Assembly: GCF_947331445.1 (NCBI RefSeq)
Contig: NZ_CAMZOG010000016.1
Coordinates: 1-61,212, forward strand
Source of the DNA: Parendozoicomonas sp. Alg238-R29
GTDB lineage: Bacteria > Pseudomonadota > Gammaproteobacteria > Pseudomonadales > Endozoicomonadaceae
DNA length: 61,212 nucleotides
Direction: 5' to 3'
In this document: in pieces, positions 18,713-28,040 of the stretch
How positions within the stretch are numbered: the first letter of the stretch is position 1
Layout: the number at the start of each line of letters is the position of its first letter
Program-made: the position numbers and the translations under genes
The notes under the pieces: generated by a model
Told to the model about the DNA's origin: nothing
Databases searched by the model: none
Seen by the model: the letters and a program-made list of their open reading frames with translations, nothing else

Positions 18713-19030
18713 TTTTGTTTGCCGTCCGGTTAAGGAAAAGCTGGGTGTAAAAACCAGTGTTCATTCTATTTATTACCCATCATCCCGACAGATAACCGTA
18801 AAACATACACCAGAACTGCTCTTATCGCGCTGGGAAACACCAAAAGAGCAGTTAAGCGAGGTAAATTCGTTCAATTATAAAACCCCTGAAACCACTCGAC
18901 AATTCTTATATTTTCTGTTTTTTTCAGGGATAATAACGCAGTTTGCCTGTGCAAAAGCCTTTAATTGCTTTACCTCGGGTGCTCAGGCAACAGCCTGGAT
19001 GAGCAAGAACCGAATCTATTCAGGTGCCTC
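18713..19030. other. guaB-xseA divergent region with a long hairpin
   Basis: This 318-base stretch has no gene; it must hold both promoters. AACTGCTCTT (18814-18823) and AAGAGCAGTT (18844-18853) form a 10-bp stem around a 20-base loop, in what would be the guaB leader. No riboswitch class or PurR-type site was recognised. An in-frame TTG at 18965 would extend xseA but lacks support. Confidence 0.45.
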
Positions 19031-20404
19031 ATGCACAACCACTTCGATCCTTTAGCTTATTCCCCTCAAACACCCGGCGAGAGAAAAATCCTCTCGGTCA
19101 GTGATCTGAACCGCCAAGCCAAACGGTTGCTTGAGGTGTCCTTTCCTTCTATTTGGGTTGAAGGTGAACTCTCCAATGTTGCCCGCCCCCGCTCCGGCCA
19201 CTGGTACTTCACCCTCAAAGACGCCGGGGCACAGGTGCGCTGCGCTATGTTTCGTGGTGCCAATCTGGGAGTTCGTTTCCAGCCGGCAGAAGGCCAGCAG
19301 GTTCTGATTCGTGCAAAAGTCAGCCTCTATGAAGGCCGGGGCGATTATCAGCTGATTGCCGAACATATGGAGGAAGCTGGTGCAGGGGCGCTCCAGAGAG
19401 CCTTTGAAGAGCTGAAAAACCGGCTGGCACAGGAAGGGCTTTTTAATGCTGAAAACAAAAAGCCTTTGCCCGCCATGCCAAAACATGTGGCTGTTGTAAC
19501 CTCCCCGACAGGCGCAGCAATCCGGGATGTCTTAACCGTTTTTCAACGGCGTTTCCCGGCTTTGAAAGTGACCGTTATCCCAACAGCCGTTCAAGGTAAT
19601 GAGGCTGCTCCGCAGATTGTCCACGCCCTGTCTCTCGCCGAGAAAATTCCAGGGGTAGACGCAATAATTGCCGGGCGAGGTGGTGGCTCAATGGAAGACT
19701 TATGGCCTTTCAACGAAGAAACCGTTGCCCGGGCTATTGCCCAATGTTCAATCCCGGTAGTCAGCGCTGTGGGCCACGAAGTAGACTTTACCATTGCCGA
19801 CTTTACCGCTGACCACAGAGCACCAACGCCTTCTGCTGCTGCAGAACTACTGAGCCCGGATCAGGTAGAGCTGCACAATACCTTGCTGGGTTATCAGCAG
19901 ATGTTGACCCGCTTGATCAACCATCGCCTGCAGAACAACCAGCAACAACTTTCACACCTGTGCAACCGCCTCCGGCATCCCGGAGAGCGCCTGCGAGAGC
20001 AAAGCCAGCGACTTGATGATCTTGATATCCGCTTGCGCAAAGCTATGGAGCTTCACCTTCACAAGGTAACTGCACGCCTTGATAACAACAGAGAAAAGCT
20101 TTACCAACACACACCACTGAACACTGTGGCCAGATTTAGCACTCTTCAGAAACAGCTTGATCAGCGCTTAACACAGGCAATTACTGCCAACTTGAACAAA
20201 CACAAGCAAAAGCTGGCTTCATCCATTGCTGAGCTGGATGCCTACAGCCCTCTTTCAACCTTGTCACGTGGTTATGCAATTGTTCAGACTGCGGATGAGA
20301 AAGTTGCCTCTGATGCTTCCCAGATCTCTCCTGGGGACAAATTAAAGGCCCGTCTCTCCAGAGGTCACCTTGAATGTACTGTGGATAAGGTCATTATAGA
20401 ATGA
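19031..20404 (+). CDS. xseA: Exodeoxyribonuclease VII large subunit XseA
   Basis: 457 residues, matching the 456 of the E. coli enzyme when read from the ATG at 19031 (AGGTG five bases upstream). The longer frame from TTG at 18965 is not supported. The N-terminal OB-fold single-strand-binding domain has LLEVSFPSIWVEGELSN and SGHWYFTLKD. The catalytic region has VTSPTGAAIRDVL, DAIIAGRGGGSMEDLWPFNE and SAVGHEVDFTIADFTADHRA. A long coiled coil is followed by PLSTLSRGYAIV. With XseB it degrades single-stranded DNA in both directions. Confidence 0.97.
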   Translation: MHNHFDPLAYSPQTPGERKILSVSDLNRQAKRLLEVSFPSIWVEGELSNVARPRSGHWYFTLKDAGAQVRCAMFRGANLGVRFQPAEGQQVLIRAKVSLYEGRGDYQLIAEHMEEAGAGALQRAFEELKNRLAQEGLFNAENKKPLPAMPKHVAVVTSPTGAAIRDVLTVFQRRFPALKVTVIPTAVQGNEAAPQIVHALSLAEKIPGVDAIIAGRGGGSMEDLWPFNEETVARAIAQCSIPVVSAVGHEVDFTIADFTADHRAPTPSAAAELLSPDQVELHNTLLGYQQMLTRLINHRLQNNQQQLSHLCNRLRHPGERLREQSQRLDDLDIRLRKAMELHLHKVTARLDNNREKLYQHTPLNTVARFSTLQKQLDQRLTQAITANLNKHKQKLASSIAELDAYSPLSTLSRGYAIVQTADEKVASDASQISPGDKLKARLSRGHLECTVDKVIIE

Positions 20405-20440
20405 CTCATTCACTCACTGGCACTTCTGTTCAATTCCACT

Positions 20441-20472
20441 AGGCTTGTCGCTTTCCAACAATACAAGCCTTT
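20441..20472 (+). terminator. Possible terminator after xseA
   Basis: AGGCTTGT and ACAAGCCT form an 8-bp stem around 14 bases, followed only by TTT. It is weak and lies close to the next gene. Confidence 0.35.
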
Positions 20473-20487
20473 GGGAGCCGGGCATCA

Positions 20488-21360
20488 GTGGGTTATGTAA
20501 AACATCAAATCTGGCTTCTTACTCTACTTTTCCTGTTCGCCACTCCAACCCTCTACATTTCCTGTGGATTTGCTCAGGAAGAACCTTATGGGGATATCGC
20601 CCCAATAACCCCCCTCCAGCGGGATTACGAAAAACTCAGTTTCCACATACAAAAACTAGAAAAAGAAAACTCCTTTAACGACAAACTTCTCACTTTTGGA
20701 GCAGTGGCTCTTCTGGACATTGCTCTGGAACTTGTTCACTCGGGCATGATCGCCTATTACAGCCCAAGCTACCTGTATGGCCGCCCTCTCAACAATAAAA
20801 ATGATGTAAAGGACATTCTGAAACACTATCTCAGCTATACGTTCGAACATGGCCATGCACCAGCACTAGCCATGGGTATCGCCGCTTGGTTCAGTGGTAA
20901 CGGAGCATCCCTTCCCTCTCTGCCAGTTTATGATTCTGCAACTCATATAGCAGCAATAGCTACCGGGGTCGCGACTTTATACGGTGTTCTTTTTTTAAGA
21001 GTAAAAACACTTTTGTGGCGCAGACAGGAAGTAACCCCATTTTTCTCAAGCACCACAGCAATGCTGAATCGAATTGCACCTGCCCACAAATACTACCTGA
21101 CTGCAGTTGATCATTTGGACATGGGAAAACATCTTCTTCAGGCAGCAGCGGTTACAGTTATGATCAGTTGGGGTTTGATGAAACGTTTCCAGAACAAGTT
21201 TGCCATTGATGATTTAAGGCAAACGCTAACCTTGGCACGGGATCGACTACAAAGAAACAACCGAAAAAAAGTGGCTGCTATAGAAGAGCTCAAACTCAAA
21301 AAGAAATTTGAGTTTGAGGAGGTAAAAAGCTTGCTGGAGAAAAACTCCAACAAGCCTTAA
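20488..21360 (+). CDS. Exported or membrane protein of unknown function
   Basis: 290 residues starting at GTG with GGAG eleven bases upstream; no better start is in frame. I do not recognise the family. Residues 1 to about 29 look like a signal peptide or signal anchor (LLTLLFLFATPTLYI, then GFAQEE). Further hydrophobic stretches occur near 60-80, 115-135, 150-170 and 210-230 (LLQAAAVTVMISWGLM). The last 60 residues are a strongly charged, Lys/Glu-rich probable coiled coil. It sits between xseA and the convergent der gene, with 18 bases between the stops. It may be a polytopic inner-membrane protein; no catalytic motif is visible. Confidence 0.7.
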   Translation: MGYVKHQIWLLTLLFLFATPTLYISCGFAQEEPYGDIAPITPLQRDYEKLSFHIQKLEKENSFNDKLLTFGAVALLDIALELVHSGMIAYYSPSYLYGRPLNNKNDVKDILKHYLSYTFEHGHAPALAMGIAAWFSGNGASLPSLPVYDSATHIAAIATGVATLYGVLFLRVKTLLWRRQEVTPFFSSTTAMLNRIAPAHKYYLTAVDHLDMGKHLLQAAAVTVMISWGLMKRFQNKFAIDDLRQTLTLARDRLQRNNRKKVAAIEELKLKKKFEFEEVKSLLEKNSNKP

Positions 21361-21378
21361 GAAATTTATGAAGCGTTA

Positions 21379-22869
21379 TCAAATAGTACGAGCTTTATTC
21401 TTCAGCTTGTTTTTATTCGGTCCGGCCTGCTTGATTTTTTTCTTTGGGTTTTTCGCCTTCATTTCATCACCGCGACGCTGCATTTTCTTTTCACGATTAT
21501 CCAGCTGACGACGCTTGGCATTTTGCGCTTTTACAGGCTTCTGGCGATCTGCATAAGGGTTATCGCTTCCTTTGAATTCAATCTTCAGGGGCGTCCCCAT
21601 CAGCTTCAGCACAGTACGGAAAGTATTTTCCAGATAACGGGCATAAGAAGCAGGAACAGAATCCACCTGGTTACCATGCACAACGAGAACTGGTGGGTTG
21701 TTACCACCCATATGACAGTAACGCAGTTTAATACGGTGCCCACGAACCATTGGCGGCTGGTGACTGGCAACAGCATCTTCCAGGATTCGGGTCAACTGGT
21801 TAGATGACCAACGCCCCATGGCCGACTCGTAAGCTTCCTCCACAGATTCATACAGATGACCAACATTGGTACCATGCATGGCAGAAATAAAGTGGATATT
21901 GGCAAAGTTCACAAATCCAAGACGACGCTCCAACTCCCGCTTCACATCTTCACGCTCATCACTGGTCATACCATCCCATTTATTCACAGCAATAACTAGA
22001 GAACGGCCACTGTCGAGGACAAAGCCCAACAGATGCAGATCCTGCTCAACAATACCTTCACGGGCATCCAGCACCAGAATCACAACATTGGAATCTTCCA
22101 TGGCCTGCAGGGTTTTGATAACAGAGAACTTTTCTACTGTTTCATGAACCTTGCCACGGCGACGAACGCCCGCTGTATCAATGAGAGTGTAACGTTTTTC
22201 CAAGCGCTCGTAGGGAATGTAAATGCTATCCCGGGTTGTACCGGCCTGATCAAAAACAACGACCCGGTCTTCACCCAGCATTCGATTAACGAGTGTAGAT
22301 TTACCAACGTTGGGGCGCCCAACAATGGCCATTTTAATTCCAGCTTCTTCAGGCTCCTGATCATATTCTTCCTCGACCTCAGGAAATTCTTCCATAATCA
22401 GGTCAACAAGCTGGCGAACACCTTTACTGTGAGCAGCGGCAATAGGAAGCGGCTGCCCCATACCCATACTGTAAAACTCAGCCGCAGCGCTATCGGCATC
22501 AATGCCATCAGTTTTGTTCAGAACTAACCAGGCCTTTTTCTGGCTGCGACGCAGGTGATCAGCAATCATCTCATCAGCCGCTGTCATCCCGGAACGTGCA
22601 TCCACCAGGAACAGAACCATATCAGCTTCTTCTATGGCCGCCAGAGACTGTTCCGCCATATGGGAATCAATACCCTCTTCATCACCACTGATACCGCCAG
22701 TATCAATAACAATATATTCACGCTCACCCAAACGACCTTCGCCGTACTTACGGTCACGGGTCAAACCAGAGTAATCGGCTACCAGCGCATCCCGACTGCG
22801 GGTCAGCTGATTAAAAAGCGTTGACTTGCCAACGTTGGGTCGCCCTACCAGGGCAATGACGGGAAGCAT
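21379..22869 (-). CDS. der: Ribosome biogenesis GTPase Der (EngA)
   Basis: 496 residues with two tandem GTPase domains, each with GRPNVGKS (near the N-terminus and near residue 187). Also visible are DTGG and DTAG switch regions, NKTDG and NKWDG guanine motifs, and a C-terminal KH-like domain ([18 protein letters not shown]). The tail is rich in Lys/Arg, as in gammaproteobacteria. The start is the ATG at 22869; the longer frame begins at TTG and has no support. Der is needed for 50S subunit maturation. It follows bamB, as in Pseudomonas and E. coli. Confidence 0.98.
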   Translation of the reverse strand: MLPVIALVGRPNVGKSTLFNQLTRSRDALVADYSGLTRDRKYGEGRLGEREYIVIDTGGISGDEEGIDSHMAEQSLAAIEEADMVLFLVDARSGMTAADEMIADHLRRSQKKAWLVLNKTDGIDADSAAAEFYSMGMGQPLPIAAAHSKGVRQLVDLIMEEFPEVEEEYDQEPEEAGIKMAIVGRPNVGKSTLVNRMLGEDRVVVFDQAGTTRDSIYIPYERLEKRYTLIDTAGVRRRGKVHETVEKFSVIKTLQAMEDSNVVILVLDAREGIVEQDLHLLGFVLDSGRSLVIAVNKWDGMTSDEREDVKRELERRLGFVNFANIHFISAMHGTNVGHLYESVEEAYESAMGRWSSNQLTRILEDAVASHQPPMVRGHRIKLRYCHMGGNNPPVLVVHGNQVDSVPASYARYLENTFRTVLKLMGTPLKIEFKGSDNPYADRQKPVKAQNAKRRQLDNREKKMQRRGDEMKAKNPKKKIKQAGPNKNKLKNKARTI

Positions 22870-23004
22870 TCTATATCTATCCAAAAATCAGGCCGCAGGA
22901 CAAACCAGACCTGCAGGCAGAAAACAGGAAACGGCCACCTTACGGCAGCCGTCCTTGACTTAAACTTCGCAGGCGAACCTGCGTAAAAGCTGTTTGCTGG
23001 CGAC

Positions 23005-24171
23005 TTATTTGATAGTCAAAGCCGTCAGATCGCCGCCATTGGTGTAGACATAAATCATGTCATCAACAACCACAGGGCGGGAACGAATACCGGAAGAATC
23101 AACCTTTGTACGGCCAACAATACGACCATCCACCTGAGAGATTACGTGCAAGTAACCTTCAAAATCACCAGCTACAACATAACTGCCAAATGCTGCCGGA
23201 CCAGAAAGGCTACGATGAGCAAAGTCTTTCTGACTCCAGACGATAGAGCCTGTACGCTGATCAACAGCGGAAACCACGCTACCTGCATCGCTCAGGTAAA
23301 GGTTACCGAATCCTTCGGTCATGCTCTCATAGCTGGAAGATTCACGGGCCCAGAGTACACGACCACTGTCGCGATCCAACCCAACAACATTACCCTGATA
23401 GCTGACCATGTAGAGACGGTCACTGCTGATCAGCGGCTCGGCATCAACATCAACCATTCTCTCCAGCTCAGAAGAACCGCGAGGTACGGATACCTTGGCA
23501 TCCCACAACTGGATACCGGTATCAAGCCGGTAAGCTCTGGCTTCGCCATTGGAGAAACCTGCGTATACAACACCGTCACTGATGCGAGGAGTTGAAGTAC
23601 CACGTAAAGTCAGAACAGGTTGCAGAACTTCCTGCTGCCAGAGTTTTTCGCCATCTTTCGCATCGAGACCAATCAGCTTGGCATCTATAGCCTGAACAAT
23701 CACAACTCCACGCTCCACCTGAGGAGCGGCAAGAACTTCGCTGGTTACAGGGGCTTTCCAAAGCTGCTTGCCATCGCGCTCGCTCAGAGCAATAACCTGC
23801 CCATCTCGAGTACCAACCAGGACGAGACCCTCACCTGCGCCAACACCGCCGGTAATGCGGGTCTCAAGGTCTACTTCCCACTTCTCTTTACCTGTAGCGC
23901 TGCTCAGGGCTGTCACCCGGCCGGACGCACTGGCAGCAAAAATCCTGTCACCGGAAACCACAGGGGTCAGGTGCAGCCAGGAATCTTTCTGACCACTACC
24001 AACGCCTTTATCCCAGACTTTATGAACCTTCACCTCCTGATTAAAGTCAGGAAGCGGATTAGGCTCTATAGCCTCTTCACCGTCACTGCTACAACCGGCA
24101 AGCCCCAGCAGAGCCATTCCGATAACAGCTGATACGAAAGTTTTCTTGTTCCGGGCGACAGGATTCAGCAT
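23005..24171 (-). CDS. bamB: Outer membrane assembly lipoprotein BamB
   Basis: 388 residues. It starts with a lipoprotein signal peptide ending in the lipobox LAGC (Cys27). The rest is an eight-bladed PQQ-like beta-propeller; repeated blade motifs include VTALSSATGKEKWEV, VIALSERDGKQLWKA, LIGLDAKDGEKLWQQ and VSAVDQRTGSIVWSQ. BamB is a periplasmic-face partner of BamA in beta-barrel insertion. It starts six bases after yfgM ends, in the conserved hisS-yfgM-bamB-der order. Confidence 0.97.
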   Translation of the reverse strand: MLNPVARNKKTFVSAVIGMALLGLAGCSSDGEEAIEPNPLPDFNQEVKVHKVWDKGVGSGQKDSWLHLTPVVSGDRIFAASASGRVTALSSATGKEKWEVDLETRITGGVGAGEGLVLVGTRDGQVIALSERDGKQLWKAPVTSEVLAAPQVERGVVIVQAIDAKLIGLDAKDGEKLWQQEVLQPVLTLRGTSTPRISDGVVYAGFSNGEARAYRLDTGIQLWDAKVSVPRGSSELERMVDVDAEPLISSDRLYMVSYQGNVVGLDRDSGRVLWARESSSYESMTEGFGNLYLSDAGSVVSAVDQRTGSIVWSQKDFAHRSLSGPAAFGSYVVAGDFEGYLHVISQVDGRIVGRTKVDSSGIRSRPVVVDDMIYVYTNGGDLTALTIK

Positions 24172-24177
24172 GACTAA

Positions 24178-24864
24178 TTATATTCCCTTAGCTTTGGTCA
24201 GATCATCCAGCTTGATTGAGACCAGTGGACGTTGTTCGCCAAATTCAGTAGCTACATCAATTGCCCGCTGATAAGCCTCACGAGCTTCATCGCGGCGCCC
24301 TAGCGCCAGTAGCACATCACCTCTAACATCCTCATAGGATGCTTTGAAAGAACCTGCTTGGTCAATCTGGTTTAACAGTACGAGAGCTTCTTCTGCGTTG
24401 GCTTTAATATCGCCGCCAGATTGAGACAGCAGAACCCGAGCCAGACGCATACGGGCAATAATCTCAATTTCAGGGCCAGGATTTTGTAACAGCACCCACT
24501 CCAGTTGATTGCGAGCCGTGTTCAAATCGTCAGACTGAACAGCTTTACCAGCCTTGAGCAGAGCAGACAGTTGCATATACACAGTATCGTTGTAATCAGT
24601 CTGAAGAGTTTCCATCAGGTTATCAAAAGAAGCCTGCTGATCTTCGCTCAGCGGCTGGCCGGCCTGACGCAGAGACAGATCCAGTATTTCCTGATAAATA
24701 CCTGAAGACAGCTGGGCCTGTTCCAGCTGATTACTCTTCCAGGCTTTCCAGCCGTACACTGCCCCCAGAGACAACAGAATACCCAAAAGGATGGCTGAAC
24801 CATAATCCTTCCAGAACTGCTTGAGGGCCGCGACCTGTTCCTCTTCGGTACGCAAACTATCCAC
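24178..24864 (-). CDS. yfgM: YfgM family ancillary SecYEG translocon subunit
   Basis: 228 residues with a short cytoplasmic N-terminus (RTEEEQVAALKQFWKDYG), one membrane anchor at about 23-42 (AILLGILLSLGAVYGW), and a periplasmic TPR-like helical domain that includes ALGRRDEAREAYQRAID near the end. In E. coli YfgM associates with SecYEG and periplasmic chaperones. It lies between hisS and bamB, with six bases to bamB. Confidence 0.94.
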   Translation of the reverse strand: MDSLRTEEEQVAALKQFWKDYGSAILLGILLSLGAVYGWKAWKSNQLEQAQLSSGIYQEILDLSLRQAGQPLSEDQQASFDNLMETLQTDYNDTVYMQLSALLKAGKAVQSDDLNTARNQLEWVLLQNPGPEIEIIARMRLARVLLSQSGGDIKANAEEALVLLNQIDQAGSFKASYEDVRGDVLLALGRRDEAREAYQRAIDVATEFGEQRPLVSIKLDDLTKAKGI

Positions 24865-24930
24865 TCTAAACTCCCGAATTCTTTCTATCAGTATCCGCTA
24901 CTGAAATCCGCAGAACCATCTCCGGACTTC

Positions 24931-26205
24931 TTAACCCGCCAGCTCCTCGCGGGCGACCAGTTCGTCAAAAGTACAGGTCAGCTGAGGTTTGTCTTCCCGC
25001 AGGAATTTTACTGTCACTGTACCATTTTGTTTTTCGTCTTCACCAACCACCAGAGCGATAGCTGCACCGGATTTGTCGGCGCGCTTCATCTGGCTTTTCA
25101 CACTGCCACCGCCACAACTCACTTGAAGACGCAAATTTGGGCAGGCTTCACGCAGCCGCTCCGCCAACACCATGCCATAAGTACCCACCTCACCGAATGT
25201 AACCAGCGCAGCATCAACTGTTTTGTTCACACCTTCCGGAACCAGGTTACAGGTTTCCAGAAGCAGGATCAGGCGCTCTACTCCCATGGCAAAACCACAG
25301 GCTTTGACCGGCTTTCCGCCTAACTGTTCAACCAGGCCGTCGTAGCGACCGCCACCACAGACAGTTCCCTGGGAACCCAGGGCGGAAGTGATCCATTCAA
25401 ACACGGTTCGGTTGTAGTAATCCAGCCCCCGAACCAGACGCTGGTTAACAATATACTTTACCCCGGCATCATCAAGGATGGCGCACAATTTTACAAAATG
25501 TTCACGGGACTCATCATCTATGTAATCATGCAGCTTGGGAGCATCACCGAGAACAGACTGGGTACCTCTGTCTTTGCTATCCAGAACCCGCAGCGGATTG
25601 GCGTACATACGGCGCTTGCTGTCTTCGTCCAGACTGTCCTTGTGCTGCTCAAGGTAAGCAATCAGGGCTTCACGATACTTCTTGCGGGATTCTAGATCAC
25701 CCAGAGTATTCAGCTCCAGAGTGACATGCTTATCCAGACCCAACTTTTGCCACAGAGACCAGGTCAACAGAATCAGTTCAGCATCAATATCCGGGCCATC
25801 CATACCGAAAGTTTCCACACTCACTTGGTGAAACTGGCGGTAGCGGCCTTTCTGTGGACGCTCGTAGCGGAACATGGGGCCGGAGGTCCAGATCCGCTGC
25901 TGCTGGTTATGAAACAGACTATTCTGAATACCTGCGCGTACACAGCAGGCAGTCGCTTCAGGGCGCAGGGTCAGGCTGTCGCCGCCACGATCCTCAAAGG
26001 TATACATTTCCTTTTCCACAACATCGGTGTTTTCACCAATACCACGGGCAAAAAGGCTGGTAAATTCAACAATCGGCACCCGCATTTCACGGTAGCCGTA
26101 TTGAGCCAGAGTATGGCGAACATGCTCTTCCAGCCAGCCCCAAGTGGGGGTTTGCTCAGGGAGAATGTCATTCATGCCGCGAATGGCTTGCAGCTGTTTC
26201 GCCAA
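24931..26205 (-). CDS. hisS: Histidyl-tRNA synthetase
   Basis: A 424-residue class II aminoacyl-tRNA synthetase. Motif 2 is [16 protein letters not shown], the histidine-binding signatures are [13 protein letters not shown] and [10 protein letters not shown], and motif 3 is FAMGVERL. The C-terminal anticodon-binding domain ends near residue 424. It charges tRNA-His. It sits directly downstream of rodZ with 48 bases between; the gene usually found in between, ispG, is absent here. Confidence 0.98.
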   Translation of the reverse strand: MAKQLQAIRGMNDILPEQTPTWGWLEEHVRHTLAQYGYREMRVPIVEFTSLFARGIGENTDVVEKEMYTFEDRGGDSLTLRPEATACCVRAGIQNSLFHNQQQRIWTSGPMFRYERPQKGRYRQFHQVSVETFGMDGPDIDAELILLTWSLWQKLGLDKHVTLELNTLGDLESRKKYREALIAYLEQHKDSLDEDSKRRMYANPLRVLDSKDRGTQSVLGDAPKLHDYIDDESREHFVKLCAILDDAGVKYIVNQRLVRGLDYYNRTVFEWITSALGSQGTVCGGGRYDGLVEQLGGKPVKACGFAMGVERLILLLETCNLVPEGVNKTVDAALVTFGEVGTYGMVLAERLREACPNLRLQVSCGGGSVKSQMKRADKSGAAIALVVGEDEKQNGTVTVKFLREDKPQLTCTFDELVAREELAG

Positions 26206-26253
26206 CGTACTGTCCTTACTTGTTACTCAAAAAATAGTTAGAGGCCGGATGCT

Positions 26254-27258
26254 TTAGCCAAGCGTCAGCCGACCAATGCCTCGGCTGGAAGCCGGTATAT
26301 CCTGTGTTACAGGCTTCCCATTAAAGACAACCTCGGCTACGGAGTCGACATTGCCAAATTTGATATTCAGGGGGCCATCACCGGTCAATGTTAGTTCACT
26401 GTTAGCGGGTTTCAGGCCAGAAAAAAGAATATGGCCATCAGCACCCCGAACCTCAACCCAACATTCATTACTGAAGCGAACCAACAGTTCATTTTTTCCA
26501 GAAGAAGCCAGAGGCTCTTCTGTGGGCTGACTTTGTTCAATCGTGGCTACAGGCGCTGAAAGCTGAATGTCGGGAGTGTCTACCGCTGGTTCTTCAATAA
26601 CAACAGGCTCAATAACAGCAGGCTCAATAACAGCAGGTTCAATAACAACAGGCTCAACATCCACAACTGCGGGAATCTCTGGTTCTTCAACAATCTGAGG
26701 AGCCAACTCCTGAATATCTGTTTCCTGAACACTGATTTCCGGCGCGGCCTGAATAACAGTTTCAACAGGCTCCTCTGCTTCTGTCAGTTCCTGCACAGGA
26801 ACTGACAGACTGCTGACCGGCTCCGGTACATCAGGTTTCGCTTGATTATTCCACCAAAACACACTGCCTGCCATAAAAGCGATTAGCAGAAGCAGTGAAA
26901 CAATAGCCAGCCACTTGCCTCCGGGGAAACCATGATTGTCGAGAGGCTTTTCCTGAAGTAGCCGAGCAACCTGTTCATCAGCCTGCACAGTTTCGCCATA
27001 AAGACCCAGGATATGAGTTTCGTCCAACTCTACCAGACGCGCGTAACTGCGCAGATAACCTCGAATAAATGCCGTTCCTGGCAGCTGGTCATAATCACAG
27101 CATTCCAGTGCCCGGAGGTAAGGAAGGGAAATTTTCAAACGAGCTGATACATCTTCCAGACTCAGCCCTTTGTTTTTTCTGGCCTCAGCCAGTGCTTGCC
27201 CTGCTCTCTGAAAGTTATCTTCAGAGCCTTCTGATTGTGCAAAATTTTCTTCAGTCAT
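26254..27258 (-). CDS. rodZ: Cytoskeletal cell-shape protein RodZ
   Basis: 334 residues with the RodZ layout: a cytoplasmic Cro/XRE-type helix-turn-helix domain at about 16-80 (LSLEDVSARLKISLPYLRAL), one membrane helix at about 115-136, a periplasmic linker rich in Pro, Glu and Val, and a C-terminal DUF4115 beta domain (LLVRFSNECWVEVRGADG). RodZ anchors MreB to the inner membrane and shapes the rod. The linker carries a short tandem repeat (VIEPA units, about residues 205-220). Its start overlaps the pilF end by eight bases, so the two are probably co-translated. Confidence 0.95.
   Translation of the reverse strand: MTEENFAQSEGSEDNFQRAGQALAEARKNKGLSLEDVSARLKISLPYLRALECCDYDQLPGTAFIRGYLRSYARLVELDETHILGLYGETVQADEQVARLLQEKPLDNHGFPGGKWLAIVSLLLLIAFMAGSVFWWNNQAKPDVPEPVSSLSVPVQELTEAEEPVETVIQAAPEISVQETDIQELAPQIVEEPEIPAVVDVEPVVIEPAVIEPAVIEPVVIEEPAVDTPDIQLSAPVATIEQSQPTEEPLASSGKNELLVRFSNECWVEVRGADGHILFSGLKPANSELTLTGDGPLNIKFGNVDSVAEVVFNGKPVTQDIPASSRGIGRLTLG
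26590..26654. repeat. 15-base tandem repeat inside rodZ
   Basis: About four imperfect copies of AATAACAGCAGGCTC (forward strand) encode the VIEPA units of the RodZ periplasmic linker. The period is a multiple of three, so slippage would change linker length without shifting the frame. Confidence 0.85.
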
Positions 27259-28033
27259 TCCGCAATGAAGCCCGATAATTGCGATATTCCTGTGACCCCG
27301 GGTAAAAACGAGTCAGCTGGTCTGCGTATTCATCCAACTGATCATATTTTTTGAAAACCCGAGCCAGCTTAATTCCCAGCCATAAACCACGCGCTTCAGG
27401 TCGACTATCACTCAACCGTTGATAGTTTTCAAAAAAACGCTCTGCTTCTACATAGTTGCCGCTTTCAATGAGAAGGTCAGTCATTTCAAGACTGGCTTTT
27501 GGAAGATTCCGATCAAGGCGCAAAGCTCGTTCAAACTGTTTTTTTGCCTGCTCCGAATCACTCATTTTCAGTGCAACAAAACCAAGATTTTCAAAAGCCC
27601 GGCTTCGCTGCTGGTAATAAACGTCCTCTGTAACCTTCTCAAACTGGGTGCGTGCCTGAGTGTACTTGCCTGTTTCATAGAGCAGTACCCCATAATTATT
27701 CCGCACATCCGAGGCTGAGGAATCAATACTGAGAGAACGGGAGAAATTCTTGACGGCCAGATCATATTCCCCCTGGGACTGATAAACGACACCTAACATG
27801 CCATAAGCCCGTGCGGAATTACTGTTAACCTTCAGAATTTCCTCAAGTCGCCCAATAGCACGCGCAGGATAGCCCTGCTGGAGAAAACCAAAGGCAATCC
27901 CCAGGTTCTTCTGCTCATACACTGCAGGATCGCGTGTAGCTTTCTCATCCGGCAAAGTGCTCACGCACCCGGATACAGACAGCACTACGCCAAAAATGAG
28001 GACCTTCAACAAGTAATGTATGGGTCTATCCAT
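27251..28033 (-). CDS. pilF: Type IV pilus biogenesis lipoprotein PilF/PilW
   Basis: 260 residues with a lipoprotein signal (VVLSVSGC, Cys23) followed by about six TPR repeats (for example AYGMLGVVYQSQGEYDLAVK and VRNNYGVLLYETGKYTQART). PilF is the pilotin that takes the PilQ secretin to the outer membrane. The place between rlmN and rodZ is the same as in Pseudomonas. It starts eight bases after rlmN ends and overlaps rodZ by eight bases. Confidence 0.95.
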   Translation of the reverse strand: MDRPIHYLLKVLIFGVVLSVSGCVSTLPDEKATRDPAVYEQKNLGIAFGFLQQGYPARAIGRLEEILKVNSNSARAYGMLGVVYQSQGEYDLAVKNFSRSLSIDSSASDVRNNYGVLLYETGKYTQARTQFEKVTEDVYYQQRSRAFENLGFVALKMSDSEQAKKQFERALRLDRNLPKASLEMTDLLIESGNYVEAERFFENYQRLSDSRPEARGLWLGIKLARVFKKYDQLDEYADQLTRFYPGSQEYRNYRASLRND

Positions 28034-28040
28034 GCTATTT

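Noticed and set aside
19591-19794. 67-codon minus-strand ORF inside xseA.
   Set aside because: Shadow of xseA with no ribosome site or family match.
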